DNA from: Paraburkholderia elongata
GTDB lineage: Bacteria > Pseudomonadota > Gammaproteobacteria > Burkholderiales > Burkholderiaceae
Assembly (NCBI RefSeq): GCF_013177735.1
Contig: NZ_WOEZ01000192.1
Span: forward strand, 1 to 64,000
Direction of reading: 5' to 3'
DNA length: 64,000 nt
The translations under genes and the position numbers were made by a program. Under the pieces are notes generated by a model that was not told where the DNA came from, did no database searches, and saw only the letters and a list, made by a program, of their open reading frames with translations. Of this stretch, positions 1 through 8,663 are shown piece by piece (within the stretch, counting starts at the first letter, position 1; each line of letters begins with the position of its first letter).

Positions 1-2
1 AC

Positions 3-59
3 CCCAACGCACTCACGTTCGGTAAGATGGGCGCGGTCAGCTGTCCGCTGCGCCGTTAG
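3..59 (+). CDS. Possible C-terminal tail of an upstream gene (partial)
   Basis: A reading frame is open from the window edge and stops at TAG 57-59, encoding about 18 residues ending in SCPLRR. A second plus-strand frame stops at 23-25, so the choice of frame is a guess. No function can be assigned from this length. It matters only because the next gene starts 36 bases later on the same strand and could be co-transcribed. Confidence 0.25.
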   Translation, partial: PNALTFGKMGAVSCPLRR

Positions 60-94
60 GCAGCGGCGGTGCCTTGCCAACCCTTCGCCCGCCT

Positions 95-1534
95 ATGGAA
101 TTCGACCTGCTTCACATTGGCCCGCTGGTCGCCCTCGCTCATATTCTCGGCGTGGCTGCAGCGTGCCACGCGATTCTGAACACCCGCACGTCGCAAGGCG
201 CGATCGCGTGGGCCGTGTCGCTGGTCGCCATGCCGTATCTGACGCTGGTGCCGTACCTGTTCCTCGGTCGCAGCAAATTCCAGGGTTACGCGGACGCTCG
301 CCGCATCGAAAACGAATTGCTGCGCACACGCGCCCATCCTCGTGAATGGGATACGCAGGCCTCTTCCGCAGGCTTGCCTACGCAGGAGCTTGGCGCCAGA
401 CTCGTGCATTCGCTTACGCGCCTCAGCGCCATGCCATTCCTGCCGGGCAATTCCGTGCGCACGCTGGTGAACGGAGCCGCGACTTTCGAGGCGATCTTCG
501 AAGCGATCGAAGGTGCGAGCCATTACGTGATCGTGCAGTTCTTCATCGTGCGCGACGACGCGCTCGGCGAGTTGCTCAAAGACGCGCTGATCGCGAAAGC
601 GCAGCAAGGCGTGCGCGTCTACTTCCTTTACGACAGCATCGGCAGTTTCGATCTGCCCCACCGCTACGTGGCGGCGCTGCGCGCGGCCGGCGTGGAGACG
701 CACCCGTTCGCCACCAATCGCCGCTTCGTCAACCGCCTGCAGTTGAACTTCCGCAATCACCGCAAGATCGTCTCGGTGGACGGTGAGCGCGCGTTTGTCG
801 GCGGACACAACGTCGGTGTCGAATATCTCGGTAGCAAGCCGCCACTGTCGCCATGGCGCGATACGCATATCGAAGTGCGCGGCCCGGCCGTCGCCAGTAT
901 CCAGTTCGTGTTCACCGAGGACTGGCACTGGGCGACCCAGCAGTTGCCCAAGTTCGACATGCCGGTCTTCCAGCCAACTGACCAGGGCATGCACTGCCTC
1001 GTCGTGCCGAGCGGTCCGGCCGACAAGCTGGAGACCTGTTCGCTCTTCTTTGTCGAGGCGATCAACGCGGCACGCGAGCGGATCTGGATCACTACGCCTT
1101 ATCTCATACCCGACGAAGCCGTGTTCGCCGCACTGCGACTGGCGGTGCTACGCGGCGTGGACGTGCGCATTCTGATTCCGTGCCGGCGCGATCACCGCGT
1201 GGTGTTCGCCGCCTCGAAACTGTATGCGTACGACTCGCTGCGCGCCGGCATCCGGATCTTCCGCTACCAGCCTGGTTTCCTGCATCAGAAGGTCGTACTG
1301 ATCGACAGCGTGGCGGCGGCAATCGGCAGCGCCAATCTCGACAACCGCTCGTTCCGGCTGAACTTCGAGATCATGGTGCTGACCGTGGACCGTGGCTTTG
1401 CCAAAGATGTCGAAACGATGCTGCTCAAGGACTTCGCGGAGTCGCTCGAAATCGACCGCAGCGAGTACCGCCAGGCGAGCGCGCTGCGGCGCGTGCTGAT
1501 GCACGTGGCGCGGCTGTTCTCGCCGATCCTGTAG
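95..1534 (+). CDS. cls: Cardiolipin synthase (phospholipase D family)
   Basis: Cardiolipin synthase joins two phosphatidylglycerol molecules into cardiolipin and glycerol at the inner membrane. The 479-residue product has two N-terminal hydrophobic segments (about residues 5-45) and two PLD HKD motifs: HRKIVSVD from His222 and HQKVVLID from His397, the second followed by GSANLDNRS. These are the paired catalytic motifs of bacterial ClsA-type enzymes, and the length is normal for them. I chose the ATG at 95 (MEFDLL) because it starts just before the first membrane segment; an in-frame TTG at 74 would add seven residues. The neighbouring glutathione peroxidase is convergent, with a 58-base gap and no clear terminator. 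Confidence 0.93.
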   Translation: MEFDLLHIGPLVALAHILGVAAACHAILNTRTSQGAIAWAVSLVAMPYLTLVPYLFLGRSKFQGYADARRIENELLRTRAHPREWDTQASSAGLPTQELGARLVHSLTRLSAMPFLPGNSVRTLVNGAATFEAIFEAIEGASHYVIVQFFIVRDDALGELLKDALIAKAQQGVRVYFLYDSIGSFDLPHRYVAALRAAGVETHPFATNRRFVNRLQLNFRNHRKIVSVDGERAFVGGHNVGVEYLGSKPPLSPWRDTHIEVRGPAVASIQFVFTEDWHWATQQLPKFDMPVFQPTDQGMHCLVVPSGPADKLETCSLFFVEAINAARERIWITTPYLIPDEAVFAALRLAVLRGVDVRILIPCRRDHRVVFAASKLYAYDSLRAGIRIFRYQPGFLHQKVVLIDSVAAAIGSANLDNRSFRLNFEIMVLTVDRGFAKDVETMLLKDFAESLEIDRSEYRQASALRRVLMHVARLFSPIL

Positions 1535-1592
1535 GCGAGCCGACGCGCTGCGGCCCGGCCGACGCCGGCTTCGCGTCCCGCCTTGCTGCGCT

Positions 1593-2072
1593 TTACAGCA
1601 GCTTTTCGATGTCCTCGACAATCGCCTCGGGCTTGGTCAGCGGCGCATAACGCTTCACCACACTGCCGTCTCGGCCGATCAGGAACTTGGTGAAGTTCCA
1701 TTTGATCGCTTCGAGCCCCAGCAAGCCCGGCGCCTCGCCCGTCAGATAGCGGAACAGCGGATGCGCATTGGCGCCGTTCACCTCGATCTTGTCGAACATC
1801 GGGAAGGTCACGCCGTAATTCTTTTCGCAGAAACTGCCGATCTGCGTAGCGTCACCCGGTTCCTGCTTGCCGAACTGGTTGCACGGAAAACCGAGCACCG
1901 CGAGCCCGCGCGCCGCGTAGGTGTCATAGACCTTCTGCAGGCCCGCGTACTGCGGCGTGAACCCACATTCGCTCGCCGTATTGACGATCAGCAGGACCTT
2001 GCCTTGATAGCGCTCGAGGCTCACTTCCTCGCCGCCGAGCGTATGTGCAGAAAACGAATAAATCGATGTCAT
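1593..2072 (-). CDS. Glutathione peroxidase family protein
   Basis: This thiol peroxidase reduces hydroperoxides with glutathione or thioredoxin, probably in the cytoplasm since no signal peptide is seen. The 159 residues contain the family signatures in order: TASECGFT with the peroxidatic cysteine (not selenocysteine), GFPCNQFG, and WNFTKFL near the C-terminus, which supply the Cys-Gln-Trp-Asn active site. The length matches the bacterial BtuE/Gpx group. It is transcribed alone, divergently from the ABC-F gene, with a 135-base gap that must hold both promoters. Bacterial members often prefer thioredoxin, so the reductant is not settled by sequence. Confidence 0.93.
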   Translation of the reverse strand: MTSIYSFSAHTLGGEEVSLERYQGKVLLIVNTASECGFTPQYAGLQKVYDTYAARGLAVLGFPCNQFGKQEPGDATQIGSFCEKNYGVTFPMFDKIEVNGANAHPLFRYLTGEAPGLLGLEAIKWNFTKFLIGRDGSVVKRYAPLTKPEAIVEDIEKLL

Positions 2073-2207
2073 GTGCCCTCCCCGTGAAAGCCGTCAGTCT
2101 ATGCCAAAAGCTGCGCCGGTACAGTCGGCCGAATGGCCGATCCTGGCTGAGCGCCCGGTGTCAGCCCCGGCAGTCTAAAATAGCGTTTTTCTTCAGCCGG
2201 CCTCTTC

Positions 2208-4151
2208 GTGATCCGCTTTAACCAGTTCAGCCTCGCGCGCGGCACCAAGCCGCTCTTTGAAAACACCACGTTCACCCTCAACCCCGGCGAGAAGGCCGGC
2301 CTGGTGGGGGCGAACGGCGCGGGCAAGTCGACGCTGTTTGCCGTGCTGCTCGGCGAACTGCACGCCGACGGCGGCGATTTCTCTATTCCGCCAAACTGGC
2401 AGATCGCCCACGTCGCGCAGGAAACGCCGGCCGCCGACAAAACCGCCCTCGCTTATACGCTCGACGGCGACGCGGCGTTGCGCGCGATCGAAGCGTGCAT
2501 TGCCGAAGCCTCGGCCGCGCATGACGGCGCCGCCGAAGGCGAAGCGCACGCCGCGTTCGCCGACGCCGACGGCTACACCGCACCCGCCCGCGCCGAGGCA
2601 TTGCTGCTCGGCCTCGGCTTCACGCTCGAACAAACGCGCGAGCCGGTCAGCAGTTTCTCGGGCGGCTGGCGCATGCGGCTGAATCTGGCGCAGGCGCTGA
2701 TGTGCCGCTCCGACCTGCTGCTGCTCGACGAACCGACCAACCACCTGGATCTCGACGCGATCGTCTGGCTCGAAGACTGGCTGCACCGTTATCCGGGCAC
2801 GCTGATCGTGATCTCGCACGACCGCGAATTTCTCGATTCGGTCTGCAATGTCACGCTGCATCTGGAACAGCAGCAGATCAAGCGTTACGGCGGCAACTAT
2901 TCGCAGTTCGAAATCCTGCGCGCGCAACAGATCGCTTTGCAGCAGAGCGCGTATGTGAAACAGCAGCGCACGGTCGAGCATCTGCAAAGCTACATCAACC
3001 GTTTCAAGGCGCAGGCCACCAAGGCGCGTCAGGCGCAGAGCCGCGTGAAAGCGCTCGAAAAGATGGAAATGATCGCGCCGGCGCATGCGTCCTCGCCGTT
3101 CACGTTCGAATTCCGCACGCCCGATTCCGCACCGAATCCGATGATGGTGATGGAAGACGTGCGCTGCGGCTATCGCGGTGAAGACGGCGAAATTCCGATC
3201 GTCGATCATGTGATGCTGTCGATCCAGAACGGTCAGCGCATCGGCCTGCTCGGCGCGAACGGTCAGGGCAAATCGACGCTGATCAAAACGCTCGCCGGTA
3301 CGCTCGAGGCCCTCGGCGGCCATGTGCGCGAAGGCAAGGGACTGCGCATCGGCTACTTTGCGCAGCATCAGCTCGAAACCCTGCGCCCGGACGACACACC
3401 GCTGCAACATCTGGCGCGTCTTGCACCGGATACGCGCGAACAGGAATTGCGCGACTTCCTCGGCAGTTTCAACTTTTCCGGCGAGATGGCGACCGCGAAA
3501 ATCGCGCCCTTTTCGGGCGGCGAAAAAGCCCGTTTGGCGCTCGCGCTGATCATCTGGCAAAAGCCAAATCTGCTGCTGCTCGACGAACCGACCAACCACC
3601 TGGATCTCGAAACGCGTCACGCGCTGACCATGGCGCTCGCGCAATTCGAGGGCACGCTGATTCTAGTGTCGCACGACCGGCATCTGCTGCGCGCCACCAC
3701 CGACGTGTTCATGCTGGTCGCGAAGCATCGCCTGCAGGAATTCGACGGCGATCTCGACGACTACCGCGACTGGCTGCTCCAACATGCCGCGGGACAACGC
3801 GCAGCGCTGAAAGAGGGCACGGCGTCGAACGGCGCGGATAGCGCGAATGGCACAGACAGCGGCGTCAATCGCAAGGAGCAACGCCGCCTCGAAGCGGAAA
3901 CGCGCCAGAAGCTCGCGCACCTGAAAAAGCCGCTGCAAAGCCGCATCACGAAGATTGAAAAGGAAATGGACGCGCTCAACGGGGAAAAGGCGACGCTCGA
4001 TGCGTTCGTCGTCGATCCGGCCAGTTATGAGCCCGAGCAGAAGAGCAAACTGACGGAGGCGATCCGCCGTCAGGCAGATGTGAACGCGCGCCTCGAAACA
4101 CTCGAAGCCGAATGGCTCGAGACTCACGAGGAACTCGAACAAATCGGCTAG
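2208..4151 (+). CDS. yheS: ABC-F family ATPase, YheS-like
   Basis: ABC-F proteins are soluble twin ATPases that bind the ribosomal E site and influence translation; they have no membrane domain. The 647-residue product has two complete ABC modules: Walker A GANGAGKST near residue 36, signature FSGGWRMRL and Walker B LLLLDEPTNHLDLD near 177, then GANGQGKST near 350, FSGGEKARL and a second LLLLDEPTNHLDLE. A basic linker lies between the modules and a charged coiled-coil extension follows after about residue 540. The segments match E. coli YheS closely and the length is similar. The start is GTG at 2208 (MIRFNQFSL). A CaiB/BaiF gene follows 46 bases later on the same strand. Confidence 0.94.
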   Translation: MIRFNQFSLARGTKPLFENTTFTLNPGEKAGLVGANGAGKSTLFAVLLGELHADGGDFSIPPNWQIAHVAQETPAADKTALAYTLDGDAALRAIEACIAEASAAHDGAAEGEAHAAFADADGYTAPARAEALLLGLGFTLEQTREPVSSFSGGWRMRLNLAQALMCRSDLLLLDEPTNHLDLDAIVWLEDWLHRYPGTLIVISHDREFLDSVCNVTLHLEQQQIKRYGGNYSQFEILRAQQIALQQSAYVKQQRTVEHLQSYINRFKAQATKARQAQSRVKALEKMEMIAPAHASSPFTFEFRTPDSAPNPMMVMEDVRCGYRGEDGEIPIVDHVMLSIQNGQRIGLLGANGQGKSTLIKTLAGTLEALGGHVREGKGLRIGYFAQHQLETLRPDDTPLQHLARLAPDTREQELRDFLGSFNFSGEMATAKIAPFSGGEKARLALALIIWQKPNLLLLDEPTNHLDLETRHALTMALAQFEGTLILVSHDRHLLRATTDVFMLVAKHRLQEFDGDLDDYRDWLLQHAAGQRAALKEGTASNGADSANGTDSGVNRKEQRRLEAETRQKLAHLKKPLQSRITKIEKEMDALNGEKATLDAFVVDPASYEPEQKSKLTEAIRRQADVNARLETLEAEWLETHEELEQIG

Positions 4152-4197
4152 CGGCAGGCTGTTCCTGGACCGCGCCGGCATCGATCGGAGGTAGCCC

Positions 4198-5367
4198 TTG
4201 TCACCCGTGAGCCCGTCTGCGTCTTCATCTGAGTCTTTACCTGAGTCTTCAGCCACGCCGTCAGCTACGCCGTCATCAGTGGCAGCCCGTGCACCGCTGC
4301 AAGGCCTGCGCGTGCTGGACCTGACGCGCCTGCTGCCCGGTCCGGTGGCTGCCTTGCGCCTTGCAGAACTCGGCGCCGACGTGCTGAAGATCGAAGCGCC
4401 CGGTGCGGGCGACCCCACCCGCACGATGATGCAGTCGTCCAGCGACCGCGTGGCAGGCCGCCCGGGCGCGTTTTACCGGCTGGTGAATCGCGGCAAGCGC
4501 GAAACGCGCCTCGACCTCAAATCGGAAGCGGGACGCAATGTATTGCGCGCACTCGCGGCCGAAGCGGATGTACTGATCGAAAGTTTCCGGCCCGGCGTGA
4601 TGGAGCGCCTCGGCATCGGCTACGAAACCCTGCGCGCGGTCAATCCGAAGCTGGTCTACTGCGCGATCAGCGGTTACGGTGCGAGCGGTCCGTTTGTCGA
4701 CCATGCCGGTCACGATCTGAACTACATCGGCTACGCGGGTGTGCTCGATCAGCTGGCGGGCCGCGACGGCGCGCCGATTCTGCCGAATTTCCAGATTGCC
4801 GACCTGCTCGGCGGCGCTTTGAGTGCGGTGACGCAGATTCTCGCCGCGTTATGGCATGTGTCGCGCGGCGGCGTTGGCCGCTTCGTCGACGTATCGATGA
4901 CGCATGTCACGCATGCGCACAACGTCGTCGCGCAAGTGGCGCTCGCCAATGAGGGCGCCGCGCCGGCTGCCGGCGCCGGTCTGTTGAACGGCGGCGTGCC
5001 CTGCTACAACCTGTATCGGACGCTCGACAATCGCTGGCTCGCAGTCGGCGCGCTCGAACTGAAGTTCTGGGAAACACTGTGCATGGCGCTGGACCGGCCC
5101 GAATGGGCGACGCGCCACTGGAGCCTCGGCCAGGCGATCGGCGGCCCGGACGCCGCCGCGCTGACGCAGGAGTTGGCCGATCTGATCGGCAAGCGCCCGC
5201 TGGAGGAATGGGTACTGCTGCTGGAGTCGCTGGACTGCTGCGTCTCGCCGGTGCTGACCCCGGCGGAAGCCGCGCAGCACCCGTTGTTCAATCCAGAGGC
5301 GTACGCGGCGATGAACCACGATAAAGACGGAAACGACGCCGGGGCCGACGAGCGTCGGATCGGTTAA
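4198..5367 (+). CDS. CaiB/BaiF family CoA-transferase or alpha-methylacyl-CoA racemase-like enzyme
   Basis: The 389-residue protein belongs to the family III CoA-transferase fold, which moves CoA between carboxylic acids or racemises 2-methylacyl-CoAs. LDLTRLLPGPVA and ADVLKIEAP occur near the N-terminus and ESFRPGVMERLGIGYETL in the middle. The segment SGYGASGP, AGHDLNYIGYAGVL and a following ADLLGG are closer to alpha-methylacyl-CoA racemases, where AGHDxNY carries a catalytic histidine, than to formyl-CoA transferases. The TTG start at 4198 is supported by GGAGG at 4187-4191. Residues 1-30 are a Ser/Thr/Pro-rich tail with no match to the fold. Substrate unknown; the racemase reading is inference. 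Confidence 0.85.
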   Translation: MSPVSPSASSSESLPESSATPSATPSSVAARAPLQGLRVLDLTRLLPGPVAALRLAELGADVLKIEAPGAGDPTRTMMQSSSDRVAGRPGAFYRLVNRGKRETRLDLKSEAGRNVLRALAAEADVLIESFRPGVMERLGIGYETLRAVNPKLVYCAISGYGASGPFVDHAGHDLNYIGYAGVLDQLAGRDGAPILPNFQIADLLGGALSAVTQILAALWHVSRGGVGRFVDVSMTHVTHAHNVVAQVALANEGAAPAAGAGLLNGGVPCYNLYRTLDNRWLAVGALELKFWETLCMALDRPEWATRHWSLGQAIGGPDAAALTQELADLIGKRPLEEWVLLLESLDCCVSPVLTPAEAAQHPLFNPEAYAAMNHDKDGNDAGADERRIG

Positions 5368-5426
5368 ACCGCCAACGGGCAGCCGGGTTAAGCCGGCGTC
5401 GAAAAGCCCCCCTGCCGCCCCAAACC

Positions 5427-5705
5427 TCAGCGCCGCACCACCGTCTGCCGCGGCAAAACCTGGCGCGGCGTTTTTTCGTCGTCGTACAGGAAATGCTTGC
5501 GGCCTTCCACGTGACGGTTGATCGTCGCGCGCACTTCGGCGGCGGTGACATCTTCGGCCACCACCCGGCGCGAAATCTGCCCTGCTGTGTCGATCCACTC
5601 GACAATCCGGCAAGCGCCGCCCCAAGGCTGGCGAATGGGCTCGGAGACGCGGCAGCCGCGCACCTGCATCGGCCACTCGGCCACGGTTTCATATGACTGT
5701 TTCAA
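5427..5705 (-). CDS. DUF2866 domain-containing small protein
   Basis: This 92-residue protein resembles a family of unknown function (DUF2866) that I know mainly from Burkholderia genomes. It has a central RGCRVSEPI segment, then WGGACRIVEWID and RRVVAEDVTAAEV, followed by a basic, charged C-terminus. There is no signal peptide or membrane segment. The start is taken as TTG at 5705 because AGGA lies seven bases upstream of it; an ATG at 5669 (MQVRGCRV) would drop 12 residues. It is convergent with the preceding CaiB gene. The conserved VEWID and VVAEDVT pattern suggests a small folded domain, but I can assign no role. Confidence 0.7.
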   Translation of the reverse strand: MKQSYETVAEWPMQVRGCRVSEPIRQPWGGACRIVEWIDTAGQISRRVVAEDVTAAEVRATINRHVEGRKHFLYDDEKTPRQVLPRQTVVRR

Positions 5706-5848
5706 GGCGCGATCCTTTTTCGGGCATCAGAAGGGATGCAATGCCCTGCCAGCTTAGGAAAAAGGAATGTCGGGTAGGTTACAAGCAATATGGAGATATT
5801 TACCGGGCATTACGGACCGAAGGGCGCCCGCAGGCGCCGGAGCCCCGT

Positions 5849-7225
5849 CTATTCGAGCGTGCGGACCCGATCGATGGCCTGCTCGATCCTTTCGACTGCA
5901 ACAACCTGTAAGCCTTCAATCGGCTGCTTGGGCGCATTGGCCTTCGGAATGACCGCGATCGAAAAGCCCAGTTTGGCCGCTTCCTTAAGACGATCCTGAC
6001 CGCGCGGGGATGGCCGGATTTCGCCGGCAAGGCCCACTTCGCCGAATACGACAAGCCCCTTGGGCAGCGGCTTGTTGCGCATCGATGAGTGGATCGCGAG
6101 CAGCACGGACAGGTCGGCCGCGGGCTCGGTGATCTTCACGCCGCCCACCGCGTTCAGGAACACGTCCTGATCGAAACAGGCGATGCCGGCGTGCCGATGC
6201 AGCACCGCCAGCAGCATCGCCAGGCGGTTCTGTTCCAGCCCTACGGCCAGGCGCCGTGGATTCGGCGCGTTGGCCGCATCGACCAGCGCCTGCACTTCGA
6301 CCAGCAGCGGCCGCGTGCCTTCCTGCGTCACCAGCACGCACGACCCCGGAACGGATTGCTCGTGCTGCGACAAAAACAACGCCGACGGATTGGCGACACC
6401 GCGCAGACCGCGCTCGGTCATCGCGAACACGCCGAGTTCGTTGACCGCGCCGAAGCGGTTCTTGATCGCGCGCACCAGCCGGAACGACGAATGCGTGTCG
6501 CCCTCGAAGTACAGCACCGTATCGACGATATGTTCGAGCACGCGCGGCCCGGCGAGCGCACCTTCCTTGGTGACGTGGCCGACCATGATGATCGTGGTGC
6601 CCGACTGTTTGGCGATGCGCGTCAATTGCGCCGCGCACTCGCGCACCTGCGCGACCGAACCAGGAGCTGAGGTCAGCGCGTCGGAATAAACGGTTTGAAT
6701 CGAGTCGATCACCGCCACGTCTGGCCGCTGCTCGGCAATCGTCGCCTGGATTTTCTCGAGCTGGATTTCCGCCAGCAGTTGCAGCTCGCTGGCCTTCGAG
6801 CCAGGTTCAAGCAAAGAAAGTCGTTGCGCACGCAACGCAATCTGCGCGGCCGATTCTTCGCCGCTGATATAAAGCGCGCGTTTGTCCGCGGCAATTTCCG
6901 CGAGCGATTGCAGCAGCAGCGTCGATTTGCCGATGCCGGGATCGCCGCCGATCAGCACTACGCCGCCCGGCACGAGACCGCCGCCCAGCACGCGGTCGAA
7001 CTCGCTGACGCCGGTCGAAAAGCGCGGCACGTCGGACGCGTCGATATCGGCGAGACGCCGCACCGGCGCGCTCTTTGCGAGCGATTGGAAGCGATGCGTG
7101 GACGGCGCCTCCGCGACCGATTCCACCAGCGTGTTCCACGCATTGCATGACGGGCATTGCCCGGCCCACTTCGGCGATTGGCCGCCGCATTCACTGCAGA
7201 TGTACAACGTCTTCTGTTTAGCCAC
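5849..7225 (-). CDS. radA: DNA repair protein RadA
   Basis: RadA is a RecA-like hexameric motor that processes recombination intermediates and drives branch migration. The 458-residue product has, in order, a four-cysteine zinc finger (CSECGGQSPKWAGQCPSC, residues 9-26), a Walker A GGDPGIGKST near residue 97, the RadA-specific KNRFGAVNELG motif near 254, and a C-terminal Lon-protease-like domain. The start is GTG at 7225 (MAKQKTLYIC), the usual beginning of RadA; the longer upstream frame has no family similarity. alr lies upstream on the same strand with a 149-base gap, so the two could be co-transcribed. Confidence 0.95.
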   Translation of the reverse strand: MAKQKTLYICSECGGQSPKWAGQCPSCNAWNTLVESVAEAPSTHRFQSLAKSAPVRRLADIDASDVPRFSTGVSEFDRVLGGGLVPGGVVLIGGDPGIGKSTLLLQSLAEIAADKRALYISGEESAAQIALRAQRLSLLEPGSKASELQLLAEIQLEKIQATIAEQRPDVAVIDSIQTVYSDALTSAPGSVAQVRECAAQLTRIAKQSGTTIIMVGHVTKEGALAGPRVLEHIVDTVLYFEGDTHSSFRLVRAIKNRFGAVNELGVFAMTERGLRGVANPSALFLSQHEQSVPGSCVLVTQEGTRPLLVEVQALVDAANAPNPRRLAVGLEQNRLAMLLAVLHRHAGIACFDQDVFLNAVGGVKITEPAADLSVLLAIHSSMRNKPLPKGLVVFGEVGLAGEIRPSPRGQDRLKEAAKLGFSIAVIPKANAPKQPIEGLQVVAVERIEQAIDRVRTLE

Positions 7226-7374
7226 GCGCCCTTGCCTGTGTTGCTGTTCTTTGAATTGATACGCTCGCTCGCGCTCCTCATCGAGGAGCTCGCCGCGACC
7301 GTCCTTGGGACCCACTGCGCGACCGCCACCGAGGCCGCCATCGGCGGCTCTCACCGGCCTGTCAGCGCCGCGCC

Positions 7375-8445
7375 TTACTCCGCACGCACCGGCACGCGTG
7401 GCGCTACCGCGCACATCAGCTCGTAGCCGATCGTCCCGCACGCCTGCGCCACGTCATCGATCGGCAGCGACGTGCCCCACAGTTCGACACGCGAGCCGAC
7501 GTTGGCCGTCGGGATCGGCGTCAGGTCGACGGTCAGCATGTCCATCGACACCCGTCCGACGATCCGCGTACGCACGCCGTCGACGATCACCGGCGTGCCT
7601 TCCGGCGCAACCCGCGGATAACCGTCCGCGTAACCGCAGGCCACCACGCCGATGCGCATCGGCGCGCGCGCCTTGAACGCCGAACCATAGCCGACCGTAT
7701 TGCCTTCGGCGAGCGTCTGCACAGCGATCAGTTCGGATGCGAGCGTCATGGCCGGTTGCAGGCCGGTGCCTGCGATCGCGGCCGTCACGCCCGAAGGCGA
7801 CGCGCCATACAGCATGATGCCCGGGCGCACCCAGTCGAAGTGCGCTGCGGGATGCCACAGCGTCGCCGCCGAATTCGAGAGGCTGCGCGCACCGGCAATG
7901 CCTTGCGCGCCGCGCTCGAACGCTTCCATCTGATAGGTGACGCCGCGTTCGCCGTCGGCGTCCGAGAAATGGGTCATCAACGTGATCTGGCCGACACCCT
8001 GGCAGGCCCGCGCGCGCTCCCACGCGGAGCGGAATTTTTCCACGGTGTAACCGAGGCGGTTCATGCCGGTGTTCATCTTCAGCTGGATATTGACGGGCTT
8101 GGACAGGCGCGCCATTTCGAGCATGCGCAGCTGTTCGTCCGAGTGCAGCGCCGTGGTCAGGCTGTAGCGGTCGATCACGTCGATATCGGTTGGACGAAAG
8201 AAGCCTTCAAGCAACAGAATCGGCCCGGCCCAGCCCAATTCACGCAACTTCACGGCTTCTTCGAGGTCCAGTAGACCGAAGCCGTCAGTTGCGCGCAAGC
8301 CGGGAAAAGCGCGCGCGAGGCCGTGTCCGTATGCGTTCGCCTTGACGACGGCCCAGATCTTGGATTTTGGTGCGTAGCGCCGGGCGACGGCGAGATTATT
8401 GGCGAGTGCAGCAGTATGAATAGTGGCTGAGAGCGGGCGCGGCAT
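7375..8445 (-). CDS. alr: Alanine racemase
   Basis: Alanine racemase is a pyridoxal-phosphate enzyme that converts L- to D-alanine for peptidoglycan. The 356-residue protein has the PLP-binding lysine in VVKANAYGHGL near residue 34, the second catalytic residue (tyrosine) in TVGYGSAFKA near 253, and the C-terminal beta domain with VSMDMLTVDL. The N-terminus RPLSATIHTAALANNL matches the family start. It is divergent from lplT, with 218 bases between the starts. Whether this is the biosynthetic (alr) or catabolic (dadX) copy cannot be told; no dadA is adjacent, which favours the biosynthetic role. Confidence 0.95.
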   Translation of the reverse strand: MPRPLSATIHTAALANNLAVARRYAPKSKIWAVVKANAYGHGLARAFPGLRATDGFGLLDLEEAVKLRELGWAGPILLLEGFFRPTDIDVIDRYSLTTALHSDEQLRMLEMARLSKPVNIQLKMNTGMNRLGYTVEKFRSAWERARACQGVGQITLMTHFSDADGERGVTYQMEAFERGAQGIAGARSLSNSAATLWHPAAHFDWVRPGIMLYGASPSGVTAAIAGTGLQPAMTLASELIAVQTLAEGNTVGYGSAFKARAPMRIGVVACGYADGYPRVAPEGTPVIVDGVRTRIVGRVSMDMLTVDLTPIPTANVGSRVELWGTSLPIDDVAQACGTIGYELMCAVAPRVPVRAE

Positions 8446-8663
8446 AGGTAATTTTCGTAAAGACGCTTGCGAATCAGGAGCTTACAGGGCGTTTTCAGCG
8501 CTCGGCAGCCCGCTGGGCGGTGCGATCAAGGATTTTGCTAGTCCGAATCCAGCTATTTTCATGATATAAAGCCGTGCGCACAACCCATTTCGAACGGTAT
8601 AAGCCCGGACGCCTTGCACACGGCCGGGGCGGATAGACCGCAGCGAGGACAGCATCGCATCAG

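Noticed and set aside
2193..3644. A 483-codon open frame on the minus strand
   Set aside because: Antisense to yheS and lacking any recognisable motif.
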